The notes beneath the pieces are model-generated. The model did not search any database and was not told where the DNA came from. It worked only from the letters and a program-made list of their open reading frames with translations. DNA of 64,000 nt from Erwinia sp. S63 (GTDB lineage: Bacteria > Pseudomonadota > Gammaproteobacteria > Enterobacterales > Enterobacteriaceae), in the NCBI RefSeq assembly GCF_016625195.1, contig NZ_JACVUP010000010.1, positions 1 through 64,000 of the forward strand, given 5' to 3'. Positions 26,136-35,761 of this stretch are shown here, piece after piece (position 1 is the stretch's first letter; each line of letters starts with the position of its first letter). The position numbers and the translations under genes were made by a program.

Positions 26136-26981
26136 TTAATGCGGCAGTTTTTCCAGCGCCGCGCGCAGATTCTGATGTGAAGTGGTGATGATGCTCCAGG
26201 CATCCTTCGGCTTGTCATGCTCGATGATAAACCACTTCACGCCGCTGGCTTTGGCGGCAGGCAGAATGGTTTTCCAGTCCAGCAAGCCTTCGCCCAGCGG
26301 CGCAAAATTCATCTCATCGTCGCGAATACCAATCGACGCATTATCCTTGGCGTGAATCGCATAGATCCGTCCCGGATACTCTTTCAAAAGGCGCGCCGGA
26401 TCCTGACCGCCGCGTGAAACCCACGCCGCGTCCATCTCCAGTTTCAGATTTTCTGCCCGTGAATGATTGAAGATGATCTCCAGCGCGGTCACGCCATCGT
26501 ACTTCTTCATTTCGAAATTATGATTGTGATAGGCGAGCTGCATGCCGTCTTTACGCAGTTTCGCACCGAGTTTATCCAGGCGTTGTGCATAATCGATCCA
26601 TGCCTGGGTGCTGTCTGGGCGATCTTCCGGTTTTATCCACGGAACCACGATGGTGTGATTACCCACCGCTTTGTTGAACGCCACGGTCTGCGCGTAGTCG
26701 CTTTCCAGTGCCGTTAATTGCACGTGGGATGAGGTTACTGTCAGGTGATTTTTATCCAGCAAGGATTTCAGCTCTTTGGCTGCCAGACCATGGGTGCCCA
26801 CCAGCTCTACGTGCTCGAAGCCCGCTTTATGGGCCATTGCGAACTGTTCTGCCGGGGTACCGACGTTGCGTAAGGTGTACATCTGCAGTCCAATTTCATC
26901 CTCAATGCCTGCTGCTGACGCCTGCGAGGGCACAGCACTCAACATGGATAGTATCCCAGCCAACACCATCAATTTTTTCAT
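26136..26981 (-). CDS. Exported sugar isomerase/epimerase-like TIM barrel
   Basis: A 281-residue TIM-barrel protein with a clear signal peptide (MKKLMVLAGILSMLSAVPSQASA, cut near ASA/AG), so it works in the periplasm, unlike most family members. Metal-site stretches include HNHNFEM, MDAAWVSRGG, YAIHAKDN and FIIEHDKP. It is convergent with the LacI gene (4 bases between stops), and its promoter side holds two of the four operators. It may prepare an external sugar before import. Confidence 0.88.
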   Translation of the reverse strand: MKKLMVLAGILSMLSAVPSQASAAGIEDEIGLQMYTLRNVGTPAEQFAMAHKAGFEHVELVGTHGLAAKELKSLLDKNHLTVTSSHVQLTALESDYAQTVAFNKAVGNHTIVVPWIKPEDRPDSTQAWIDYAQRLDKLGAKLRKDGMQLAYHNHNFEMKKYDGVTALEIIFNHSRAENLKLEMDAAWVSRGGQDPARLLKEYPGRIYAIHAKDNASIGIRDDEMNFAPLGEGLLDWKTILPAAKASGVKWFIIEHDKPKDAWSIITTSHQNLRAALEKLPH

Positions 26982-27004
26982 CTTAATTCAGCTCCTTATC
27001 ATAA

Positions 27005-27041
27005 GTAATCGATTACAAATTAACTTAAAGTAATCGATTAC
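27005..27041. promoter_or_regulatory. Paired LacI-type operators upstream of the exported TIM-barrel gene
   Basis: GTAATCGATTAC at 27005-27016 and 27030-27041, 25 bases apart, directly ahead of the gene read leftward from 26981. They are identical to the pair at 21503-21545. Confidence 0.85.
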
Positions 27042-27191
27042 AAAATTATGCGTGCCGATTTTGTGATCTGTGTTCAGATTATGGGGTGATCAAATTCAAA
27101 GAGAATTGTGACGCCAGATTTTGAGGCGTCACCAGCGTCATCATGAGGGTGTACGTGCTACTGAACCTTACAGCACGCGATAGGCGAGTGC

Positions 27192-28937
27192 TTACTTTGC
27201 ATGTGGATTCTCCAGCAATGCTGAAAGAGATGTGCCTTCAGCGGTTAACGCATCAAAGCTGCCCGCAGCTGCGATTCGTCCGTTGGCGAGCAGCAGAATG
27301 CGTTCGGCGGATTTCAGCATCGGGATACGATGCGCGATCATAATAAGGGTGCGGGTTTTGGGAAGAGACTCAAGGGCGGCAAGGATCAGGCGTTCATTTT
27401 CGCCATCTAAACCGGCAGAGACTTCATCCAGTATTATCACCGGTGCGTCACTGACTAAAGCTCGTGCCAAAGCGATGCGCTGACGCTGGCCTCCCGACAA
27501 GTTTTCGCCTCCTTTAGTGCAGATGGTTTGATAGCCCTGTGGCAATTTGCAGATGAATTCATTCGCACAGGCGGATTTCGCTGCCTGTTCAATCTGGCTA
27601 AAGGTGGCATCGGGGCGGCCGAGGCGAATGTTGTTCTCAATGGTATCGTTAAACAGCCAACTCTCCTGCGATACCCAGGCAATCTGCTGTCGCAACGTTT
27701 TCAGGCTAAATGCCGACAGGTCTGTGCCATCGAGTGAAAGCGTACCTGATGTTGGATCGTAGAATCGCAACAATAAATAGGCGAGGGTAGTCTTACCGCT
27801 GCCTGACATGCCCGTGAGGGCGACTCTTTCTCCCGGTTCAATGGTGAAGCTCAGGTTGTTCAGCACCGGGGTATCGCTTTGCGGGTAACAAAAACTGACG
27901 TTGTTAAATTGCAGTCGATGCCCCTGGGGGGTTATTAACGCCTGGCCGTCATGAACCTGTTCAGGTAGCTGCTGAAGTAAAAAGATGCGCTCGGCACTGG
28001 CTCTCAATGCGCCCCATTGCCCGCCGACCTGCAAAACTTCCAGCAGAGGAACGATTGCCGCGGCGCCGATACTGAGGATAAACGGCAGCCAGGCGAGCGA
28101 CAGTCCTGCGTCATGAGAGGTGTTAAGACTGGCCACAAGCAGTGCAATCAGTGAAAGCGCCATCAGGCCATCCCGCAATCCCTGCTCCAGTCCGTTACGC
28201 GCCCCGTATTTGCGTTGTGCGTTGTTTAATCTGGCGTTGGCCTGCTGCAACGTCATGCTGTAGCGACCTTCAGCACCAAACATCTGAATGTCTCTCCAGC
28301 CCTGTGCAAGTTCGGCAATATGGCTGTTTAACACGCTTTTGCTTTCTGCGACGGCTTTTCCCTGTTTTTTCGCCCATCGCGCCGAGAACAACGGCGCCAG
28401 GACAATCATCAACACACAAGGCAAAAAAATCACACACAGCTAGGGGCTCACGAACAGCAATATGACGAGGGCAATCCCAGGCATGAGAAACGCGGTGAGG
28501 TAGTCCACCAGCATGTGCGCATAAAAACGCTCCATCAGCTCGGCATCGCTGGTGGCTGTCGCCGCGATATCCCCCATACGATGCTGATTTGAACGTCCGG
28601 GTGTGGCGCGTGCGATGCCATCAAAGATGCTCATTTGCAGTGTTTCAATCAGTGCGAAGGCCAGGTCATGTGATAACCACGCCAGAGCCCAGCGGGCCAG
28701 GGCGGTCAGCACCACGCAGAAGGCCAGAACAGCGGTGAAGAACCACAAGGTATCGGGCGATGAACCGCTGAGCACCAGGGTGCAGATCCAGCCCGCGATA
28801 ATCATGCAGGTGAAGGTTGTGCATTGCGCCACGATCCCTGCTGCCAGTGTGGAGAAGAGCCGAGACTGATGTGCCCTGAGGGGCGAAAGCAGCGCTCGCC
28901 AAAGTGATGGGGCAACGGGAGGCGTGTTGGTGTTCAA
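27192..28937 (-). pseudogene. Siderophore-type ABC half-transporter with an in-frame amber codon
   Basis: Read from 28937, the frame encodes a membrane domain (FTCMIIAGWICTLVL, LVDYLTAFLMPGIALVILLFVSP) and meets TAG at 28440-28442 (codon 166). The same frame then continues (LCVIFLPCVLMIVLAPLFSARW) through a full ATPase with GMSGSGKTTL, LSGGQRQRIALARAL and VIILDEVSAGLD. The restored length, about 581 residues, equals its neighbour. No frameshift is needed; one base change explains it. It overlaps the upstream ABC gene by 4 bases. Either a pseudogene, a sequencing error or a suppressed codon. The family is that of YbtP/YbtQ, exporter-fold proteins that import siderophores. Confidence 0.85.
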
Positions 28938-30652
28938 AGGATTGTCTCCTGCGATTGAAGCAGCGAAGCGTAATAGCCGTTTTCAAACTTAAGACGGGCG
29001 GGTGAACCCTGTTCGATGATGTCACCGTCCTGCAGCACCACGATGTGATCGGCTTGCGCAATGGTGTTCAGCCGATGTGCAATGCTAATGAGTGTGCAAT
29101 GACCGCTGAGTGATGAGATGACCCGTTGGATTGCTGCCTCGTTGACCACATCAAGATTCGAGGTGATTTCATCCAGAATGAGAATGGGGGACTGTTTGAG
29201 TAACGCGCGCGCGATAGCCAGTCGTTGCCGTTGCCCGCCGGACAACAGCCCGCCATTTTCCCCCACCAGTGTATTCAGGCGCTGAGGCAGTGATTGAACC
29301 CATTCTGCCAGTTGCGCCTGCTGCAATGCCTGCCAGATTTCCGCTTCAGTGACGTCAGGGCGGCCCAGCCGTAAATTTTCAGCCAGGGTGCCGTCAATCA
29401 AGAAAACCTGCTGCGACACCCAGCTGATACGACGGCGAAATGCGGCAATCGAAAGCTCACTGATCGGCTCATCCCCCAAAAAAATCGCGCCTGATTGCGG
29501 TGCGATAAATCGGGTGATCAGCTGAAACAGCGTGCTCTTGCCCGACCCTGAAGGTCCGATGAAGGCGGTGTGGCGATTCTCTGCAATGGTCAGCGTCAGG
29601 TTGTTGAAAAGCGGCTGATGCTGACCTGGCCAGCGATAAGTGATCGCCTCTAAATGCAGTGTGTTGCCAGCCGGCATCGGGTGGGGAAAGTCAGGGTCGT
29701 GGAGGGTGGCAGTGGAGGCGGCCAATTCCTGCATTGCCGGGCGCATCTCCTGCACGGCCCATAAGGTATGGAATACCGTTTCCAGCTGAAGGATAGGGCG
29801 AAATGCCTCCCAGGTGATAAACAGCGTCATTAGCAACAGGGCGGGATCCACAGTACCCTGCATGGTGCGCCAGGCGTTGATGATAAGAAGCCCGGAAGTA
29901 CCGAGTAGCGATACGAAGCGAGTGATACCGCCACGCATCATCGTCACTCGCAGGGTTGTCATGGATTCGCGGCGGAGTGATGCCGCGTGGTCTGCTATTT
30001 TGGCGCGAAAGCGTGGCACAGCATTACAGGCTTTCAGTGTCAGCATGCCGCGTAGCGCATCCATCAAATCCTCTGCAAACTGCTGCATGGCGGCAAACAC
30101 ACCCACAATATGCCGACGTTGCTGACGCATAAACAGATGATCCATCACCGGGCAGGTCACCAAAAAGAGCAGCAATATGGCGCCTGAGAGCAGGTCGAAA
30201 CTGGCCAGGGTGATCACCGTGACGGCACCGCTGAGTAAAGCCAGTAGCAGTGCGGGCAGATAGCGGCTGTAAAATCCTTCCATCACTTCCACGCCCTCAA
30301 CCAGCGTGGCCTGTAATTTTGCCGCTGAATGGTGTTGCATGATATCAAAGCCAGGTGTCAGCAGAGGGCGAAACAGCTGCAGACGCAAACGGGTACGCAC
30401 ATTTGCAGCTAACTGCTCGGTTTGCATGGCCCTGAAACCCATCAACACGGCCCTGAGCAGTGCATTTCCCGTCAGCATCACAATCAGCGTCATAAGCGTA
30501 TTCGATGTGGATGCGTTCAGCCCGATGATCAATTGCGTGAACAGCAGTGCCTGTAGCAGGTAGCTTACGGTAATCAACACGCCTGACAGCAGGTTGAGTG
30601 TTAGCGCAGGAAGGATCTGCGCCGTCAGAAGCTTCGAGGGTGATTTCATCAT
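28934..30652 (-). CDS. ABC half-transporter of the YbtP/YbtQ type
   Basis: A 572-residue membrane-ATPase fusion. Six helices fill about residues 10-310; the ATPase has GPSGSGKSTL (Walker A), LSGGQRQRLAIARAL (signature) and ILILDEITSNLD (Walker B). With the following half-transporter it would form a heterodimer that takes ferric siderophore from the periplasm, as YbtPQ does for yersiniabactin. Its position after a TonB receptor and a binding protein supports import. If the partner is truly broken, this protein may act alone or be idle. Confidence 0.87.
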   Translation of the reverse strand: MMKSPSKLLTAQILPALTLNLLSGVLITVSYLLQALLFTQLIIGLNASTSNTLMTLIVMLTGNALLRAVLMGFRAMQTEQLAANVRTRLRLQLFRPLLTPGFDIMQHHSAAKLQATLVEGVEVMEGFYSRYLPALLLALLSGAVTVITLASFDLLSGAILLLFLVTCPVMDHLFMRQQRRHIVGVFAAMQQFAEDLMDALRGMLTLKACNAVPRFRAKIADHAASLRRESMTTLRVTMMRGGITRFVSLLGTSGLLIINAWRTMQGTVDPALLLMTLFITWEAFRPILQLETVFHTLWAVQEMRPAMQELAASTATLHDPDFPHPMPAGNTLHLEAITYRWPGQHQPLFNNLTLTIAENRHTAFIGPSGSGKSTLFQLITRFIAPQSGAIFLGDEPISELSIAAFRRRISWVSQQVFLIDGTLAENLRLGRPDVTEAEIWQALQQAQLAEWVQSLPQRLNTLVGENGGLLSGGQRQRLAIARALLKQSPILILDEITSNLDVVNEAAIQRVISSLSGHCTLISIAHRLNTIAQADHIVVLQDGDIIEQGSPARLKFENGYYASLLQSQETIL

Positions 30653-30695
30653 GGTTTCCCCGAGGGCAGCGCCAAACAGCGCTGCCCTGCAGTGC

Positions 30696-31793
30696 TTATT
30701 GCGCAGGCAGTGCCGTCCAGAATGTGCCCTTTAGCGGCACCGACAACCACTTGCTGGTTACGGTGTTTAGCGTCGCCTCAGGGTGCACATCAGCAAACAG
30801 CGCGGGATGAAACATTTTCGCCATGGCCTCGATCCCGACGAAATAGAGCGGGCTGTCGAAGAAGAATAACCAGACGCCACCCGTATGCCCGGCTTTCACC
30901 GCCGGTAAATGGGCGATTTCTGGCGCGGTCAGGAGATGCTGACTGCTCTGGGCGACCTGCATTGCATCGGCTCCGGTGCCGATTTGTAATCCGTCGCGGC
31001 TCACGGCGGAGCCACCGCCCATCAGATAAAAATCAGGGTTACGTGACAGGATGTATTCCGGGTTCAGTTTGCCGATCGGTGCGCTCAGCATGTCGGCGCC
31101 AATGTTATGTCCCCCTGCCGCAGCAATGAAATCGCTCATATTGCTGGGTCCCGAGGTAAAGCAGCAATCGCCTTTACCCGGATTGAGATGGAAAAATACC
31201 GAGGGACGCGTGCTGACATTCGCTAGGCGTTTTGCAACCTCATCCATATGCTGTTGCCAGAACGCGATCACCTGATCGGCCTGTGCCTCCTGACCGAGTA
31301 ACTGACCGAGCATCTTCAGGCTTGGCACGGTGTTCACCAGCGGTTTGCGGAAAAAATCAACAAACACATAGGGGATGTGGGCTGCATCAAGAGCATCGAG
31401 TCCCGGTGGAATCGGCCCATACAGAGTGAAGATCACCAGATCCGGTTTAGCCGCGATCGTCGCTTCCATTGAAAAGGTGCCGCTGTTCATGGTGCCCAGC
31501 ACCGGTAAGTGGCTGGCCGCGGGATACTGTTTTTTTATCGCCTCCCAGGTGGCCGGTGAGTAGCGCTGGAGATCGTCTCCCCAGCCCACCAGATTATGGA
31601 AAGGATCTTTCTCCAGCAGCGCCAGCGTAATGATGTGGCGACTCTCTCCCAGCACCACCCGTTTTGCTGGTCCAGGCAGAGTCACTTTACGCTGCAGCAT
31701 ATCGGTGACCGTAATCGTTGCCCACGCTGAAGAAGCACTGCACATCAGGCAGAGTGCGCACAGCCACATTATCAGGTTGGATTTTCTCATCAT
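30696..31793 (-). CDS. Periplasmic ferric-siderophore binding protein
   Basis: A 365-residue class III binding protein (FecB/BtuF type). Signal peptide MMRKSNLIMWLCALCLMCSA..AWA, then the family start ITVTDMLQRKVTLPGPAKRVVLG and PDLVIFTLYGPIPPGLDAL. AAGGA seven bases before the first ATG supports 31793. It lies 15 bases after the TonB receptor gene and 43 before the ABC gene, so all four form one operon. The ligand is unknown. Confidence 0.88.
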   Translation of the reverse strand: MMRKSNLIMWLCALCLMCSASSAWATITVTDMLQRKVTLPGPAKRVVLGESRHIITLALLEKDPFHNLVGWGDDLQRYSPATWEAIKKQYPAASHLPVLGTMNSGTFSMEATIAAKPDLVIFTLYGPIPPGLDALDAAHIPYVFVDFFRKPLVNTVPSLKMLGQLLGQEAQADQVIAFWQQHMDEVAKRLANVSTRPSVFFHLNPGKGDCCFTSGPSNMSDFIAAAGGHNIGADMLSAPIGKLNPEYILSRNPDFYLMGGGSAVSRDGLQIGTGADAMQVAQSSQHLLTAPEIAHLPAVKAGHTGGVWLFFFDSPLYFVGIEAMAKMFHPALFADVHPEATLNTVTSKWLSVPLKGTFWTALPAQ

Positions 31794-31808
31794 GATGTTT
31801 TCCTTAAC

Positions 31809-33935
31809 TTACCAGCGATAGGACAAGGTGGCGCTTAACGAGCGGTCATAACCCGTGGTGCAGGTGGTGGTTGAGCAACTAGCCCAATAATGCTTGTTAA
31901 GCAGGTTATTGGCGTTGAGCGCCACATTCAGCCCATGGAGATGGGCATTGATCTGACCCAGGTCGTAGTGAATGGCGGCATCAACCACGGTGTAATCCGG
32001 TACTTTGATGGTGTTGTTGGTATCAGCCCAGGTCGAGCCGACATAGCGCACACCTGCGCCTAAGCCCAGTGAAGCCAGCGGGCCACTCGCAACGGTGTAA
32101 TTGCTCCACAGAGAGGCCATGTGTTCAGGCATGGCGGTGGGCGTTTTGCCTTGTGCACCGGCCACCGTGGTCTTGCTGGTCTCAAGATTGTTCCAGCTGT
32201 AACTGGCAATCAGTTTCCAGTCATCGGTGAGGTTGGCGGTGGCTGAGGCTTCGATCCCTTTCGAGGTGACCTGTCCGGTCTGAATTTTGTTCAACGAATT
32301 GTCGGGATCGGTGGTCTGCACGTTGTCCTGCGTCAGGTCGAACCATGCCAGCGTGAACAGTGCATCAAACTGTTCTGGCTGATATTTCACACCGACTTCC
32401 CACTGTTTGCCGGTGGTGGGTTTGTAGGCGTCGCCATAGAAATTGGTGCCCAGCACTGGCGCAAATGAGGTGGCATAACTGACATAAGGTGCCACCCCGA
32501 TATCCGTTATCCAGCTTAAGCCTGCCCGCCAGGTGAAGCGCTGATCGTCCTGCGAAGTGTAAGTGTCGTTGAGACGGTTTTTGGTGTTCACCGAAGCCCA
32601 GTCCTGACGCGCAGAGAGGTCGAGGTTAAGATGCTGGAACAACGCGAGGCTGTTAGAGAGGTAAACGCCGGTTTCGTTAGCATTCTGCTGCGTGCTGGTA
32701 TAGGGCGAGGTCGTCGGAAAGCGACCATTGCCGGTCGGCTGGTAAATATCAATGCTGCTGGCCCGGCCATAGTTCAGATAGTAATCCTCCCCGGTGTGGC
32801 GGAACGACACGCCCGCAACACTGGAACCGTGCACGGGCCCTGCATCCCACTCGGTCTTGAGGTTGTTATCAGTGGCGAAGACTTTCCCTTTAATACCGAA
32901 CTCATAGGCCACGCGATTCAGCGTGCGCATGTCCGCCGCCAGCGACGCGCCTGAAAGCGTTTGCGTCATCAGGTCGGTTTCGGTGTAGCGGCTGGCAGAA
33001 TGGAAGGTCCAGCGATCGCCAAAATGGTGGTCCAGTTCGTAACCCAGATTGCTCTGGGTCATATGGTTATCGAGATTGGTCCCATCAAGATAACTGTTGC
33101 GGTTGACCTGCCCGTTAGGATTGCTGAGTAAGGTGCCATACAGCGGCAGGTAAGGGCGTGGTGGGCCAAATTTATTGCGGCTAACCGAGGCCAATACGGT
33201 CAATGAGGTGTCTGCATCGGGGCGCCAGGTCAAGGAAGGCGCCAGGTACAGGGTATCATCCGGGACGTTGTTGAACTGGGTATTACTGTCACGCCCCACA
33301 CCCACCACGCGATAGAGCAGTGTTTTATCATCGTTAAGCGGCCCGGAGGTGTCGAACTGGCCCTGCATGCGGCCATGACTGCCGGTCTGAATGGCAACTT
33401 CATGTTGTGCATTTAACGTGGGACGCTTGCTGATGGCGTTGATGATACCACCTGGCGATCCTGCGCCGTAGAGGAAACCATTGGGGCCACGCAGCACGTC
33501 CAGTTGTTCCAATCCATAAGGTTCGTAGCGGACGTAGGACTGCTGAGTGGTGGAACGCAATCCATCCAGCAAGGTCCCGTTCAGTGTTGAATCAAAACCA
33601 CGGATGTTGAAGTAGTCAAAGCGGGACGAGATCGCAGAGGTTGAGGCATACACTCCCGGAGTGTATTGCAGGGCCTGGGTGGTGCTCTGCACGTTACGAT
33701 CGTCCATTTCGCTGCGGGTGATCACCGATACTGACTGGGGCGTGGCGAGAATGGATTCATTGGTGCGGCTCCCCGTTGTGCTGGTCTGTGCAACGTAGCC
33801 TTTTTCTGGTGCCGTTTTGCTGTCTGCCGTGACTTGCAAGGTATCTTCTGCCAGCGCGCAATTGGCATTAATTAACAGCGCCAGGCAGGTAAGGGGCGTG
33901 GTCCAGCGCGCCCAATTTTTATTATTGTTTTCCAA
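31809..33935 (-). CDS. TonB-dependent ferric siderophore receptor
   Basis: A 708-residue outer-membrane receptor. From the chosen start there is a 27-29-residue signal peptide ending NCALA, then a TonB-box-like EDTLQVTA. The plug follows (SVSVITRSEMDDRNVQSTTQAL, FDYFNIRGFDS, LEQLDVLRGPNGFLYG), and then the beta-barrel, ending in a terminal aromatic (SATLSYRW). The frame runs back to a TTG at 34004, but GGAG six bases before the TTG at 33935 and the fit of the signal peptide favour the later start. A Fur box lies about 235 bases upstream. The plug motifs are those of hydroxamate/catecholate siderophore receptors. Confidence 0.92.
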   Translation of the reverse strand: MENNNKNWARWTTPLTCLALLINANCALAEDTLQVTADSKTAPEKGYVAQTSTTGSRTNESILATPQSVSVITRSEMDDRNVQSTTQALQYTPGVYASTSAISSRFDYFNIRGFDSTLNGTLLDGLRSTTQQSYVRYEPYGLEQLDVLRGPNGFLYGAGSPGGIINAISKRPTLNAQHEVAIQTGSHGRMQGQFDTSGPLNDDKTLLYRVVGVGRDSNTQFNNVPDDTLYLAPSLTWRPDADTSLTVLASVSRNKFGPPRPYLPLYGTLLSNPNGQVNRNSYLDGTNLDNHMTQSNLGYELDHHFGDRWTFHSASRYTETDLMTQTLSGASLAADMRTLNRVAYEFGIKGKVFATDNNLKTEWDAGPVHGSSVAGVSFRHTGEDYYLNYGRASSIDIYQPTGNGRFPTTSPYTSTQQNANETGVYLSNSLALFQHLNLDLSARQDWASVNTKNRLNDTYTSQDDQRFTWRAGLSWITDIGVAPYVSYATSFAPVLGTNFYGDAYKPTTGKQWEVGVKYQPEQFDALFTLAWFDLTQDNVQTTDPDNSLNKIQTGQVTSKGIEASATANLTDDWKLIASYSWNNLETSKTTVAGAQGKTPTAMPEHMASLWSNYTVASGPLASLGLGAGVRYVGSTWADTNNTIKVPDYTVVDAAIHYDLGQINAHLHGLNVALNANNLLNKHYWASCSTTTCTTGYDRSLSATLSYRW

Positions 33936-34169
33936 GGTATTCTCCACAATAGAAGCGACTTTTTTGTCGGCTAAAAGTGTGTCAGTGAGAATGTGGACAG
34001 ACAATCAGCAACACTTTCGCTTGCCGAACTCTTTCTTTAGAAAAACATGCAAAATGAAACTTCCCGGTGTGGCCAGGAAGTCAATTTAGGGTTGGTGCTT
34101 ATTTTGCTGCCAGTAGACGGTTTGTGTCTCGAGATACCCATGGACAGGCATTTACAAAACGCTTATATT

Positions 34170-34188
34170 GAGAATGATAATCAATATC
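34170..34188. promoter_or_regulatory. Fur box between the receptor and AraC regulator genes
   Basis: GAGAATGATAATCAATATC matches the Fur consensus at most positions. It lies in the shared promoter region of the divergent receptor operon and regulator gene, so both are predicted to be iron-repressed. Confidence 0.85.
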
Positions 34189-34212
34189 ACTCATCTCACG
34201 GTAGGGTCAAAG

Positions 34213-35121
34213 ATGGATTCTCAGAAGCTTTCCGCCAGAAAAGGCAAACTTAATCAGGGAGGTGATGGCGGAGTACAGATGTTGTTGCGAGGTGATATTT
34301 CACTCGCCAGCGGCAGCGTTAACCCGCAGCGGGCGATCTGGCAGGATGAACAGCTGTTTGTGGGTCTGAAAATCATCATCATCGAAAGTGGTGAACTGTT
34401 GTGCCGCTTCCCTCAGCAGGCTGAGCGGCATATCAAAAGCCCGGCACTCTGTGCTGTCTGGAGTCAGGATTTAGCGCACGCAAGTCAATGCTTACTGCCT
34501 GGTGCTGATCTAAATTACACCGCCGTGAATATCTCTACGCACTCGTTGAGCCAGCATCTTTGCGCCGAGTCCATCAACACACTGACTGCAGGCATGCAGC
34601 TCGATTTGTCCGCAAATCCTGGCATGCGCATTCAGGCAACGCCGAAATGCCTGAGTGGACTGAGAGCGCAACTGTTTACCAACCCATTGCAAGGTGTCGC
34701 CCGGCAGCTGTACATGACGGGCAAGGCGTTGGAGATCGTTGCTCACACGCTGGATAGTTTGGTCAGTGAAGACAAAATGCTGCAGCAATCCACATTACGT
34801 TTAAGCTCCTGCGATATTGCCCGGCTGCATGATGTGAAAAACTTGCTCGCTGAGCACATCGACTCACCTCCCTCCATTCGTGATCTCAGCGCTAAAGTTG
34901 GCCTGAACACGCGTAAACTCACCGCCGGGTTCCGACGCCTGTTTAATCAGAGCATCTACGGCTATTTGCAAACGCTGCGACTCGAAACCGCCTGGCGCAT
35001 GTTGTCGACAGGGGAAGCCAGCGTCTCTTCAGTGGCCTATCAGGTCGGCTATTCGCCCGCCCATTTCTCCGTCGCTTTCCGCAAAAAATATGGCTTTGCA
35101 CCTAAGGATATGCGGGGTTAA
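34213..35121 (+). CDS. AraC-family siderophore regulator (PchR/YbtA type)
   Basis: A 302-residue regulator. The N-terminal part (residues about 20-190) is the ligand-sensing region; the C-terminal region has two helix-turn-helix motifs, SIRDLSAKVGLNTRKLTAGFRRLFNQSIYGYL and VSSVAYQVGYSPAHFSVAFRKKYGFAP. PchR and YbtA, divergent from receptor genes, switch on uptake when the ferric siderophore is present; the same role is inferred here. The open frame begins earlier, but that part overlaps the Fur box; ATG 34213 is preferred. Confidence 0.88.
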   Translation: MDSQKLSARKGKLNQGGDGGVQMLLRGDISLASGSVNPQRAIWQDEQLFVGLKIIIIESGELLCRFPQQAERHIKSPALCAVWSQDLAHASQCLLPGADLNYTAVNISTHSLSQHLCAESINTLTAGMQLDLSANPGMRIQATPKCLSGLRAQLFTNPLQGVARQLYMTGKALEIVAHTLDSLVSEDKMLQQSTLRLSSCDIARLHDVKNLLAEHIDSPPSIRDLSAKVGLNTRKLTAGFRRLFNQSIYGYLQTLRLETAWRMLSTGEASVSSVAYQVGYSPAHFSVAFRKKYGFAPKDMRG

Positions 35122-35233
35122 ATCGCTTACATTTGCCCCTTCAAGGCCGTGCGTAATCAAGATTATGCAGGTTAAATTTTGTGAGGATCACTTCTGCAAG
35201 CAACTGGAGAAGGAGGTTATTTTATTGTTTGGC

Positions 35234-35761
35234 TCAAATGGGGTTATTTTTTGACCATAAATTGAGCACCTCATTGATCATATTCAGGCTACTCAGCAGC
35301 AGCATGCGTTGCTGTTTTTCCAGCCTCAAATAACGTCTTAACGGCGGCATTCGGCAAATCACTTCACTGGCTGCCCAGGGTTCGATGGTGCAGTGCCAAC
35401 CCTTTGTATCAAAGGACAGCTCAATACGCCGATAATGGAGTTCACTTAACGTCTGGCGCAGATTGGCGAAGCGATTGAGATGCGCAGCGATGGCCTTACC
35501 GGCCATCTTGCGCGAACGAAACTCGACTGCCTGCCTACGCAGCCAGCCCGGTTGATGAATTTGAATATGATAAGCTTCAGATGAACTGTGCATTCCGCTA
35601 CAGCTAAATCGACAACTGTGCACGGAAGCCATAAACAGCCGTTTGCTGTGTAATTTGATCTCTATCTGAAGCTGATCATTGAGCTGCAGGTAATATCCGT
35701 TATTAATGCCCGTTAATGGCCAGCCGGCAAGGTCACGGGCAATCGCGTTAAGTATCATCAT
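35234..35761 (-). CDS. Uncharacterised 175-residue protein paired with an APC permease
   Basis: No domain is certain; the text recalls the DUF3156 family, which sits beside amino-acid permease genes, but this is from memory. It has several Cys/Trp/His residues (SCRFSCSGMHSS, FDTKGWHCTIEPW), no signal peptide and no membrane segment. Its ATG begins on the base right after the permease stop (TAG then ATG), so it is translated together with the permease. A role tied to that transporter is likely. Confidence 0.75.
   Translation of the reverse strand: MMILNAIARDLAGWPLTGINNGYYLQLNDQLQIEIKLHSKRLFMASVHSCRFSCSGMHSSSEAYHIQIHQPGWLRRQAVEFRSRKMAGKAIAAHLNRFANLRQTLSELHYRRIELSFDTKGWHCTIEPWAASEVICRMPPLRRYLRLEKQQRMLLLSSLNMINEVLNLWSKNNPI

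Noticed and set aside
27108..27132. Perfect 8-base stem GTGACGCC / GGCGTCAC after the ABC pseudogene as terminator
   Set aside because: No T-run follows on either strand, so a terminator call is not supported; it is only a hairpin.
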